Under the pieces are notes generated by a model. The model searched no databases. It saw only the letters and a list, made by a program, of their open reading frames with translations, and was not told where the DNA came from. From NCBI GenBank assembly GCA_946894095.1, contig OX335659.1, positions 813,501 to 877,500 of the forward strand: 64,000 nt of DNA. The letters run 5' to 3'. The DNA comes from Incurvaria masculella (lineage: Eukaryota; Arthropoda; Insecta; Lepidoptera; Incurvariidae). The translations under genes were made by a program, and so were the position numbers. Shown in pieces: positions 35,672 through 47,800 of the stretch (within the stretch, counting starts at the first letter, position 1; each line of letters begins with the position of its first letter).

Positions 35672-36220
35672 TCGCGACAAAAATGGTAACGATCATGTAA
35701 ATGGCTGAAACTGGGTTCAAGGGATAAAGACCAACCCTCTGAATCTAAATGTGTCAGTCTGCCTGTTTCAAGTGGTTGCCTTACGTAGATAAGGCGACTG
35801 AAAAAGTAGTTATGGTGAAAAAAAATATACATGATAATGTAAATGGATGCAAATGACGAATCATGAAAGTATTAGTACAGACTTGCTTAACAATACAAAA
35901 ACTGAACAAATCTTTGGTTGCATTTCTTAGTTATAGGCGATTTAGGTTACAGATATAAGTTTAGGTATTTTTAAGTATTTAATAAAAAAATCGACTGGTT
36001 ATTGTTGTATAATTAATAGGTATCAATGTTTCCAGACAATCAGTATATTCATCAGTAGGTACATACCAGCATCTATTTTATGTAGCCAATCTAGATAACG
36101 CAACCACTTGGCGCAGGCAGACCGACATATTTAGCATCAGAGGGTTGGTCTCTAACATGTGAACCCATATTCAGCCATTTACCTTATCGTGACCAAAAAT
36201 GTCGTGACCTCCCGGGATAA
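35672..36220 (-). mobile_element. Fold-back element, inverted copy
   Basis: Colinear with the 6308 element in reverse: gtcgcgacaaaaatgg at the left, ttaatagg-centred interior, and aaaatgtcgtgacctcccgg at the right end. It forms an inverted pair with 36722-37400. Confidence 0.8.
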
Positions 36221-36524
36221 CACTTGGAACTATAAGCTGCGATATTTAGGAGCTGAGAAAAAATAAAGAAATCAAAAAGATAACGAAGTAATAGATGCGA
36301 CGAGGCGGTTCGGGGGCCGAGATTTGATTGTTCAAAATATAATTGACACGATCGGGGTCAGGCTCAGCACGTAAATATTGATTCCTAAATGTGTCGGCAA
36401 GAGCAAAACTCGAGAACGGCTGGACCGATTCGTTTGATTTTATTAAACATCCGTTGAAGTCCGAAGAATGTTCTTAGCTATAGTCGGATCCGGAAGGAGG
36501 CGCTGTTATGTACCAATCACCCCC

Positions 36525-36722
36525 GCGAAGTTGGTGGTAGGGTTTAAGCCCGCCCGGGTTGATACCATCGCGATGGATGAAAGATGGTCGAAGCGGCAAT
36601 GACAATTTAGCCGAGCTCATAAAAGGGAAGGTCCTGGCGTGGCACCTAATTCCTTTCGGGAATGTGGTGTATTGGGCTAATATGATAACTGTAGTAGTGT
36701 GGTATTAGCCATCCATGTCATA
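36525..36722 (+). mobile_element. SINE 3' half
   Basis: tagggtttaagcccgcccgg, gatggtcgaagcggcaatga, cacctaattcctttcggga and gtggtattagccatccatgt. The head is absent. It lies between two oppositely oriented fold-back elements. Confidence 0.8.
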
Positions 36723-37400
36723 TTCCGGGAGGTCACGACATGTTTGGTCACGATAAAGTAAATGGCTGAATCTGGGTTCACATGTTAGAGACCAACCCTC
36801 TGATGTTAAATATGTCGGTCTGCCTGCGCCAAGTGGTTGCGTTATCTAGATTGGCTACATAAAATAGATGCTGGTATGTACCTACTGATGAATATACTGA
36901 TTGTCTGGAAACACTGATACCTATTAATTATTCAATAATAACCGGTCGATTTTTTAATTAAATACTTAAAAATACCTAAGGTTATATCTGTAACATAAAT
37001 CGCCCATAACTAAGAAATGCAACCAAAGCTTTGTTTAGTTTTGGTATTGCTAAGCAAGTCTGTACTGATGCTTTCATGCTTCATCATTTGCATCAATTTT
37101 TTTTTATGTTACTGGACATGGATGGCTAATACCACACCTTTTGTCATGGTATTTAGCCCAACACACCACATGGGAACTAGGTGCCATGCCAGGACCTTCC
37201 TTATATTGCACATTACATTATCATGTATATTTTTTGACACCATAACTACTTTTTCAGTCGCCTTATCTAAGTAACGCAACCACTTGGAACATGCAGACTG
37301 ACACATTTAGATTCAAAGGGTTGGTCTTTATCCCGTGAACTCAATTTCAGCCATTTACGTTATCGTTACCATTTTTGTCGCGACCTCCTAGTCTATCAGG
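36722..37400 (+). mobile_element. Fold-back element with nested SINE fragment
   Basis: Left arm ccgggaggtcacgacatgt and right arm ttgtcgcgacctcctagtc, colinear with the 6308 element except for a SINE 3' fragment inserted at 37104-37208. Confidence 0.8.
37104..37208 (-). mobile_element. SINE 3' fragment nested in fold-back element
   Basis: tttatgttactggacatgg, ggctaataccacaccttttg and gtgccatgccaggaccttcc match the SINE 3' end. They interrupt the element between gcatcaattttt and cattacattatcatgtat. Confidence 0.75.
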
Positions 37401-38678
37401 TTGCATAAAAAAAACGAGAAGGTGAAACCACATTACACCCGGCTCCGCTCGGGTGAATGTCCAAAACGAAGTCAGATAGCTAGTTCTCTAATAAGATTAG
37501 CGCGGTCGGGGAAATAGAGCCATATTGTTTCGATACGTGGCTCTTGATTATCGGAAATTGACGATTCTAACTCTTTATTTATGCGGAGAAAACTTTTTAG
37601 TGGATTTTCACGACAAAAGGGCTGATATCACAGAACCCCAGACTACAGCACATACGTTTTTAAACTCAACAAACTTTGTTCTTTTCAAAATGAAAAACTA
37701 TGCTCAGGTCTCTATAGAATATACATAACATACATACACAGTACTTGATAAGTTTATATCACAATATAAATTGCATTTAAATGTATATTTACACGCAGCA
37801 CATTATATCCGTAATAGGTTTAACGACATTTCAATAAATAATCTTAAGATATTTACACCAAATTATCGAATGCAAACTAAGGTTTTTTATCATGAGCGGT
37901 CATAGTATGAAATGAATAGCCAGTCTTCAATAACATATCCCCCGGAAATAAAAAAAAAACTAATAATAATACTCTCCGAAAAAAGGTTCTCAAAAAATTT
38001 TGTGATGCATAATTTTTTAGTGGAATATTTTTGAAGAGAGATTCGTATTATTCAATGCATACATGTTTATTATACATGCTTCGTGTCAGAAACATACTTC
38101 TACTTCAAAAGATTAATGCAATTATATGTAACACGGCGGACAGTACCTACTGAGTCTTCATAAAATATCCTTTTGATAATAGCTTTACGGTAGGGTAAAA
38201 AAAGTTTTGAAAAACGTTTAAGAATCAGCGGTCGTATGCCTCATTCGGGAATATTTTCACGTTTTTATTTCCATTTAAATAAAAAAAAGGAGCGAAAACG
38301 ATTATTCAATCCTTAATACAAACATTACATTCATTGAGCTGTTACAATAATTCAGAGAACAAATTTTGCATCGGTGAATTCGTTCGTTCGCACTGGCAGC
38401 AATCCAACGCGTTTTTTAGGAAACAACATCACCGATTGGAGTCAGTCAGTCAAACATTAGTTTACAAACAACATGTTAATTTTCACAACAAGAATACTAT
38501 TCACAGTGTCAATCAAGTACACAGTAGTCCGTTGCCACTTTCACAATTCGAATATCTAAAGGAACACTGCACTGTTTCGACTGAGCTAAGGGCGCGTTCA
38601 GCCTTGGGGCACTGCGCCCCAATTTCGCAAGAACTAACTAATCACAGTTTAGCTTAAGGACAGTCCGCACCGGCGCGT
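37401..38678 (-). other. Probable 3' UTR and downstream flank of the Sidestep-family gene
   Basis: No repeat recognised. The minus strand downstream of the stop at 38679 is AT-rich, as expected of a 3' UTR, and has several AATAAA candidates. The 107-codon plus-strand ORF at 38334 has no recognisable motif and overlaps this presumed UTR. Confidence 0.45.
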
Positions 38679-38828
38679 TCAAATGCAGCTCTCCTGCACG
38701 CGGTTGGAGGTGGTCACCACCTCCGGTCGGAGGCGATGCGACGTGAGGGACGACGTCACCGCGAGTCCCGAGTCGATGGGGCTGCGCGCCGTCACGCCCT
38801 TGTTGGCCCGACCGAGGCTGTGGTAGGA
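38679..38828 (-). CDS. Sidestep-family exon w13: C-terminal exon with PDZ-ligand-like end
   Basis: 150 nt including the TGA stop at 38679-38681, phase 0, acceptor cttttgtttcag. It encodes SYHSLGRANKGVTARSPIDS, GLAVTSSLTSHRLRPE and VVTTSNRVQESCI. The terminal S-C-I fits a class I PDZ ligand (S/T-x-hydrophobic), so the tail probably binds a scaffold protein; that is inference. No AATAAA close to the stop was identified with confidence; minus-strand AATAAA matches occur near 38264 and 38067. Confidence 0.9.
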   Translation of the reverse strand, partial: SYHSLGRANKGVTARSPIDSGLAVTSSLTSHRLRPEVVTTSNRVQESCI

Positions 38829-41800
38829 CTGAAACAAAAGATATGCTTAATCGTGTGACCCGTGGTGTTAGGTCCCGGCGCAGTGGAAAGGAACCCCAGA
38901 CCATCTATACCTTAATGCTCTGACCTAGTTCTGACCCTAATTTAGACTGCGCAAAAATACTATTGTTATAGAAACTTATATAATTCGTTCAGCGCTTAAA
39001 AACCTCAAAAGCCTGCATAAAACTTTAAGTTGTGTGTTCAAAGCGGCTATTATTAATGTATTAATCATGCTTCATAATTTCTTGAATATTTAAAGCTTTT
39101 TTTATGATTACAGAACATTGACTAATGTCAGATCAATCGTTATGACATGAGAACGCGTTCCGGAAAAAAACGAACCATGCTTCTATCTATGTTTTGTAGG
39201 ACGAAAATACGAATTTTTTATTTCCGTTGCATTCAACGTGATGGTACGAGCCTGGGCTGCCTTGATTTTAGTAATTAAGAAAACTTAATTTTCAGTTAAA
39301 CCTCAAACCAGGAAGTGGCCAGCATAATCAATGAAAAATATCATTTAATATTCGATCGGAAAGTAACAGGAGCGCATATACGTACTCTACGGGAGAAACC
39401 AAAGTTTTAACCACTTGACTGTGCTGCCTCCTGCTGATGTTAGTGAGTTTACAAATATGCCTCATTTCGAAACATTCTGTAAAATTCTTGCGTTTTCCAT
39501 CACAAAACTTCCTAATTTTGTGTATTGTTCGAATTTGGAAGTAGGAATACGCATGAGAAAAGTTCATAACATTTACCAGCGAACACGAACGCGACATTCT
39601 CAACATTCTAATTTCAAAGGCCCAGAATCGTGTACTTCGCACATGTTAAACAGGTTATTGAAATTTGTTAAGGAACTTGTGCGACAATAATGGGATATTT
39701 CGAACGTTACCATGTGAACTTCGCCTTATTACGCGTCAGAAAGTTCTCGCAAAATATTACATGTTAAAATAATATATTATAGAAGTCTGGAGAACTGAAA
39801 GACTGATCACTTTTGTTGTTGATGATTTTATAAACTTTGATTGATTACAAAATATATACATTATTAGTAGGTTTAAGTATGTTTTCCTTCCATCCGTCTG
39901 TGTGTTCCTCCATCTAATGCATATTCATGGTCAAACTACCGGTTTTGATAAATTTTGGCAGATGTAACGTGAATTTGAATAAAAGCCAGAGGGTTCTTTT
40001 CATCGTCTAACACTAGGGACCAAGTCAGGATCTTATAATTATGTAAAGATGAAAAAATCATCAACGCCATATTTTTTTGTGTATGCATCTAACAACAGAA
40101 GAGAAAGAAGGAGCAGTGGCATAATCCATACACTCCTATGTGAAGCCGGTCGAGTATTGTGTGCCATTTTGTGGTCTTGAAATGCGTTCACCAAATCAGT
40201 TCCCTCCCACACATCTTTTTCGATCTGAGGTATCGACAAAAACGTATTGGGAGGATGACATTATTTTGTCTAAAAGCAAAAGTCGTAAAACAAGAGATAA
40301 TCAGTATTTCGTGTCAGTTGTTCAAAACAATTGTATGTTGGTGGTGGGATGGGTGGTGACCCTTCGGCTAGGAGCAGTTTTATTCTGTTTTTAGGAGCGA
40401 ACGCCCAGACGGAATTCAAGGAATGCAGCACAAAGCCATCAGTGTTAATCAGTAAACGCACGGTCCGCTCTTTGAAATATTAGGTATTCGTCCCGCATGC
40501 AAGATTCCCTAAATTTTTTGTCAATGTTGGCCTTACTTTTCATAATGCGATACGCCTTATTGGGATATCGGGTCCATATCGTCCGAACGGAAACCAAAAG
40601 TTTAAGCTTTTACGCACAAACATAGTATAGATGTTGAGAATTCTTCATTAATGAACTGGAAATGTAAGTACAAACTATAGAAACAAAAAAGTAGTTTGTA
40701 AAGGGAATTAGTTGTTCATTAGTTTGTTGTCGTATTAGCACTTGTTGCATGCTTGTGCTGTGCCAGAGTCATACATTTAATGAGGAGCGACATGTTTGTG
40801 GATAATATATTTTTTTTCTGTTCAAACAGTTTCCAAAATCAACATTTGTGATGTTGATTTGAAGCACCAAATTCACTTGTTATTTAGAAATAAGAGATGC
40901 AATATTAATGTGTCAGTGTATTTTAAACGATTTAACTAAAGCTAATCGATTTAAGGCCTTTTCTGCAACGTTAAATTGTCCACATTCCTTAAATGCGGGC
41001 AGGATGTTCGCTCCCAAAAACTGATGCTGAGATTCATAAAGAGTACTTTGCTAAGCCAGAGCAAGCCTTCCGACGGTCAGTTTTGACATAAATGCATGGA
41101 ACGAATGTCAAATTTGACAGTCGAAAGCAATATGAGACAAGCACGAGTATGGTCTATGAATCTCAGCAGAAGTAATACAAATAGGAAGTCGACTCACGTT
41201 GGTTTGGCTAAGCACGACTAAGAATCTCAGCATGAGTAAAACAAAATGGAAGTCGACTCACGTTGGTTTGGCTAAGCACGACTAAGAATCTCAGCATTAG
41301 TAAAACAAAATGGAAGTCGACTCACGTTGGTTTGGCTAAGCACGAGTTAGAATCTCAGCATGAGTAAAACAAAATGAAAGTCGACTCACGTTGGTCGGGT
41401 GCAGCTTGAGCTCTTTCCTCCTGTAGTGGCCGTACGTGCCCCCGTCCGGCTCTGAGCGGAGGTCCTCGTCGGACGCCTTCGCCGCCGCTCCGCGCTGCGC
41501 CGCCGACGCCGACGTCGGCCGCTGCAGGCTCATGTACCCGTTGGACACCGGCCTTCTGTCTGTGGAGCGCTTGCGGGTCAGCTCACTCTGAGTACGCGGT
41601 TTGCAGTATTTAATCAATACTAATATTATGGCGTTTTTTTGCCTAAACCGATGAACCAAGTTTGGTGAAATTTGGTAGAAGCTGAGTCTGGACCTTGAGA
41701 AATTAATAGAAAGAGAGCAAATAACTTTTGTGGCAATGGAGCGAGCCATGCTGGGAATATCGCTACGGGATATGGTGCGTAACGAGGCAATCCGCCGACG

Positions 41801-44800
41801 TACCAGAGTAGTCGATATTGGACACCGGGTGGCTAAGCTCAAATGGCAGTGGGCTGGTCCTGTCAGCCGAAGAGACGACGACCGTTGGAGTAACCGTGTC
41901 CTACACTGGCGGCCGTGGAAAGGCAAACGGATTGTGGGAAGACCACCTGCCAGGTGGGAAGACGACATCAAGTGCGTCGGCGGAAAGCAGTGGCTCCGTA
42001 CCGCTGAGGGCCGGGAGGACTGGAGAAGGATTGGAGAGGCGTATGTCCAGCAGTGGACGCAAACACGCTGACTGACCTGACCAAATAACTTTTTGTGGCG
42101 AAATTAAACTCAAAGAGGATCAAAACTGTATGAAAGTTGGTATGGGGTTTGTATGGTATAAACGGATCGTAGCCTAGTGGCGCGGGGACTTGCCTTGCAT
42201 ACCAGAGGTCTGGGTTCAAATCCTCGCCCCGTTCATGCACCACTTTCTTTCTCATTCTGAATTGGCGTTTCGTCACGAATGCGAACTGCTCCATGGTTCG
42301 GAATCTATGTTAAACTGTAGGTCCCCTTCCTTTACTAGGTAGTAGAATTTAAGCCTGCCCGGATGGTACCATCGCACTGGATGAAAAGATAGTCGAAGCA
42401 GCATTATAAATTTCCGTGTTTTCCATCCAGTTCAATGTAGCCGTGTTCATAAAGGGAAGTTCTTGGCAATCTGTTTACTTTTTAACCTTGTGATCGAATC
42501 GCAAGGTTTAAGTAACATTTTCAAGTCAATAGTGGGTGACAAAATATGAAAAAAAAATGGTTTAACATTTTTTTTTGAAAGCAAAGTGAAAATCTACCGT
42601 CCCTAAGCCGCGGCCAGGCCGCATTGGTCCAATGCCATATACCATCTCGTGAACTAGTTGACGACACAACTCACCATACAAGTAAGGTATGATGTCCGGA
42701 TCGGTGTCCTCGACGCCGTCCATGGAGCCGAGTGGGCGGCGCGGGGGGGACGCGAGCAGGGGGGCGCCCCCTCCAGCGGCGTACGTAGGCAGCGCGCCCG
42801 GAGGCGACTCGCGCCCCCCCGCGCCCTCGCGCTTCCCCGCTGCCACGCTCTCGATCTGCCGCTCCATGTAGAGCGCCTCGCTGGCGAAATAGTACGGTGA
42901 AGTTAGGTATAAAAAAGTTCGTGCTCGCAAAAGATTGGTCGTTCTGTATTTTTTATCCTTTGTTAGGACCTAAGAAACAGATTTGCAATTCACAAAAATC
43001 TGTGCGACAAATCTGCGACGTATGCCATTCAACTGTGGGGAACAGCCTCACACTCCAACACAGAAATCATCCAAGGTTTCCAAAATAAAATGCTCCGCAT
43101 GGTAACAAATGCTCCTTGGTTTGTACCAAACGACTTGATACACCGTGACCTGGATATGCCAACTGTCAAACAAGAGATAGAGAAACAGATACAATCATAT
43201 AAAGCTAGAATTACAAAACACCCCAACATTTTGGCAAAAAAACTTATGGACATTACATCGGAGGATCGCCGTTCCCCAGGATCTAATCAAGCCCTAGCAG
43301 AAACTAAAAAAAATATACATATTTGGATGTGACATTGGTCACATACTAGACAAGACATGTGAGAAAGAGAAGCCATCATACTGTTAAAATTCCAAAAGGG
43401 AGACAGATTGAAGTAGAATGGAGACAAAAAAATAATCTGCGAGTAATTTATAAACCAACCTAAGAGGTGCATGCTTTGCTGGAAGATTGTGATGCTGATG
43501 TCGCGATGAGTTCCGTCTGTATAATACAGCCAGGACTCCGCACACCGCAGTGGCCAGTAGCGCGGCCATCGCCGCCAGTGATGCCAGCACTGGCGACAGG
43601 CCTAGTGCACCGCTTTCGCCTGGTAGGGTTGAGAACAGTAATATTATTTAAGCTGAAACACTTAAAGTACTTGAAAAAAATGTTTCATTAAAAATAGTTG
43701 TTTTAAGAATGATGCAATAAATAAGATGCAGAATTAGAATAAAGAGAAAGAAGAGAAATTATAAAATATAAAGTATGAAACGGATAAAAGATATGATGGA
43801 CCGTTAATCTGTGGCATGTACTGACCGGTGTACTTAGCCTGACCGCGGAAGGTGACAGTCTCTAGTATGACGACGTCGCTTCGTCCCTTGGCGTTGACAG
43901 CGAACAGGTTAAGCCGGTAACTGGCGCCCGCTGCTAGTCCGCCAACCTCGAAGTACGGAGGAGTTCGGTTCGTCGACACATTGTAGCGAACCTGCGGGAA
44001 ATTGAACTAGCGTTATTAAGATAATTAAGGTTATTTGTTTGATTCTTCACTTACGTTTATATTTTTCACTGGCTATGTTTTTACGCACGTATTTCATAAA
44101 GCTGTTGTAAATTTACCATTAGTGAAGGCAGCTCCAGAATCTCCATGAGGAAAGTCTGCGGAAGTCCACCGTCGAAATTCTCCACGCATTCCACATGCAG
44201 CGAATCCACACTCTGATTGGCTACCGTGCAGTTCAGGAGTGGAAATGGACGCCCTGAGAAATATCATAGAATGTAAAACACAAGCATGATAATTTGAAAG
44301 TAGTTCAAGAGACGGTAAATATAAAAACTTGATAGATTACCTGCAGCCACTAGCTGGAAGACACAAGGGACTTTCTGATGGCCAACAACATTCCCGCCCC
44401 AGCAGGCCAAAGTCCCATATTCCATGTCCGTTGTAGGGGTATAGTTCAGAGTCGATACGTGACGTTCACTACTGTAGAGCCTGTCGATAAATCATCAGCT
44501 ATCAGAGTGCATTTGACAAGATGCATAGAGGCCAATAATAATATATATAAAATATGTTTACTTTCACGACCCATTACAGTTAAATTAGAAACCGGACTTA
44601 TCTTCTGTTGAAAACTAAAATAATATGCCAAAAAAATTTAAATTTTTTCGAATGGTGTTACTCAGGGATTCAATCTTAGACCAGTTTTGATACAAATAAA
44701 AAAAATGTTCAAGTTAATGAATTAAGTATGAATATATATTGTATGCTCGTAGAAGCCAATAGAGAGGTAGGTACCTGGGTGGGACGTCGAGTTGCTCGCC

Positions 44801-47800
44801 CGAGTTATTGAAGGTCCAGTGAAATGTGACCAGAGGAGGGTTGGCGTCCACTTCGCAGCGCAGAGTCACAGTCTCGTGCTTCAGTGCACCAAGCAGCTCC
44901 GTGTCGCGTCTCTCCGCACACACCGGCGCGTCTGCAACAAGAGAGAGTGATAGAGTCGTGAACCAAGCTTGAATTGCCTTATCCATAAAAGGGCTGTATG
45001 ACCATATTTTGATGGTGAGTGGCACGATACATGTCTTATGCCTTCATAATTGTAAATGGCTATTTTTACTATCTCCAATAATAAAATATATCAAAAATTC
45101 AAAGATTCAAATTCAAACATTCTAAGACTTTATTTGTGATTTTTGGTTTTGTACACTTCTATCAATCTTGTTGATATTTGGCACGTATACGTTTTCAATC
45201 ACCAATATATTAAGAAAAAATCCAAGTAATTCATTAAACATAAAGTTTAAATGTTGGAAATAAAGGTTAAAAGCGTTGAAAATAAAGTTAACAATGAAGA
45301 AATAAAAAAACATGTTTTTATTATTTGTTTGCTGTTAGCAGATTTAAAAGAATAATATACAGAGTTGAAATATATTTATAGCGAACAATAAAATATTAAA
45401 TTATAAACGGAAAACTATGGAACTACGGTAAAAGAGCACTTTCCGAAACGCTCTGAACGGTTACACTAAAAGCCATCAATACATTTAGTAACATCAAAAC
45501 ACAAAGGGAACATAAACGGATAAAACGAAATGTCAGCCAAGGTTCGTGGTAAATGTTATTTTTTTTTTGCAAAACACATATTCCCCATTTGTTTGCATTG
45601 TTTGCAGTGAGTGACGTGTTGAATGATCGCTCAGGCCGCGGTGTCGCGAGCATGCCTGCATTTTTACCGCCACTCCACTCGTGTTTGATTGATGCGTCAA
45701 TATGGTTGAACTTATAAGTACCGCCGTTTATCATTTAATAGCATTCGTGGTGCTGATAAACCAATGTTTAACATTGGTGTTCCTATGCGAGTTCATCGTT
45801 TTTCATATTTTTAAAGCAGTAATCAGCGTTTTGAAAATGTGGTAGATTTTTTTGGTTTTGATAAAATTTTTCCAAAAATCGAATCCGTAACAAATCGCGA
45901 ATACACACAATAGGTTTTTTTTTTTTATGCGACCTGACATGGCTAATACCACACAACTACCGTTATGATATTAGCCCAATTCACCTCATTCCCGAAGGAA
46001 TTAGGTGCCATGCCAGGACCTTCCCTTTATGAGCACGGCTACATAGAACTGGATGGAAAACACGGACAATTTTTCATTGCCGCTTCGACCATCTTTTTAT
46101 CCAATGCGATGGTACCAACCCGGGCGGGCTTAAACCCTACCACCTAGTAGGGGAAGGGGACCTACAGTTTTACATGGATTCCGAACCATGGAGCAGCTCG
46201 CATTCGTGACGAAATGCACTTATCGAACTCTGAAAGAGAAAGACAGTGGTGCAAGTCGGTATTGAACCCGGGCCTTTGGTACGCTAGGCCAGTCCCTGCG
46301 CCATTAGGCTACGAGCCGCAGATTTGTTATAAAAATAAATTAATAAAATAACGGACGAATAGTGATATGCACTATTGATAATTTATGTCGTGGAAGCGAC
46401 GTGAAAGAAAACACAGTCAAGACCTAAGGCAATGGTTTCCGAACGACACGAACAATGTTCATACAATATGTCCATTGTTAATATTACATACAATGATAAA
46501 TTGAAACAGATCAATGGTCAATTTCGTAGAACCTGTAGTCCAATGCATTTATGAACTTGTTAAAGACTTGAAGATACTTGTTTAATACCCACGAACAGTA
46601 TACTGTCATTGATGGTAGCGGACCATCTCTCGTGAACCGATGTAAAAACATTAAAAGGATTATGTACTTAAATGTCAACAAGGCATGAAACAACAATAAC
46701 ACCTTAATTTACAAGATCATTGAATGTACCAGCTAGCACCTAACCGCAGCTCCTAAGATATCAACTCAGGTTTTCTTGTGAATTCGTCCTTGACACAAGG
46801 AAAATATTAACAGAACAATCTCATTTTACGCTTCGGGGCCTCCTAATGTATTTAATTAAAAAGGTTAAGATTAGCTACTTGAAGATTTTTCGGATAATGT
46901 TAGCGAATGTATATTACGTTCAGTAACAATTTTATCTCTTTGCTTTACGTGATCATTTACCCAATAATAAAATAAAAGCAATAATAATTCCCGTCTTGAT
47001 TCAGTGAGCTAGCTCATTCACATGGGGGGTGAATCTGTAGGCAGAAACTAAGTGTTTTTCTCTCCTGATCACAATCATATTCGTTTTATTTGGGCGAATT
47101 AAGAAAAAAGACAAAAACATAACTACTTACGTATACAAAATATTTTTATGTACTTTATTGAAGCGGGTTACATGGATGTATATCATTTTTATATTCAGAA
47201 AAAAAACATGTTTTATTATTTACTAAACACTTCTTTTTTGGTTTTCGGAAACTTTCTCCATTATTACAATTGTTTGTCCTGCATGCAGAAATTGCATTGC
47301 GTGAGAAAATTAAGTTAGGTGATTCGAATGTAAAACAAAAGCTTTTGATTTGATTTGAATAGAGAATATGTAGCAGAATAAATAAAATCGGCCAAGTGCG
47401 AGTCGGACTCGCACACGAAGGGTTCCGTACCATCGTAAAAAAATGTATACAAAAAAATCACGTTTTTTGTATGGGGACCCCCTTTAATTTTAAATTTGTC
47501 TTAATCTTACCAATTTGTTGTTATAGCGGCAAAATAAATACACACTCTGTGAAAATTTCAGCTGTCTATCCGTTACGGTTACTGAGATACAGCCCTGTGA
47601 CAGACGGACAGACGGACGGACGGACGGACGGACAGCGGAGGCTTAGTAATAGGTTTCCGTTTTCACCCTTCGGGTACGGAACCCTAAAAACGAGAATTAC
47701 TCAAGTTCGAGTCGGAGTCACATAAACTAAAGGGTTCCGAGAAAACGACCCTTTAATTGGAACGTATATGATTTTATGTGTATGTCTCTGTATGTAATGC

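Noticed and set aside
38334..38657. 107-codon plus-strand ORF just past the Sidestep-family stop
   Set aside because: No motif, atypical composition for a secreted or conserved protein, and it overlaps the presumed 3' UTR on the other strand.
41336..41971. 211-codon minus-strand ORF as a single exon
   Set aside because: Only the last ~66 coding codons before the donor are exon w12; the N-terminal part is antisense of the RTE-like LINE insertion and the C-terminal part is minisatellite.
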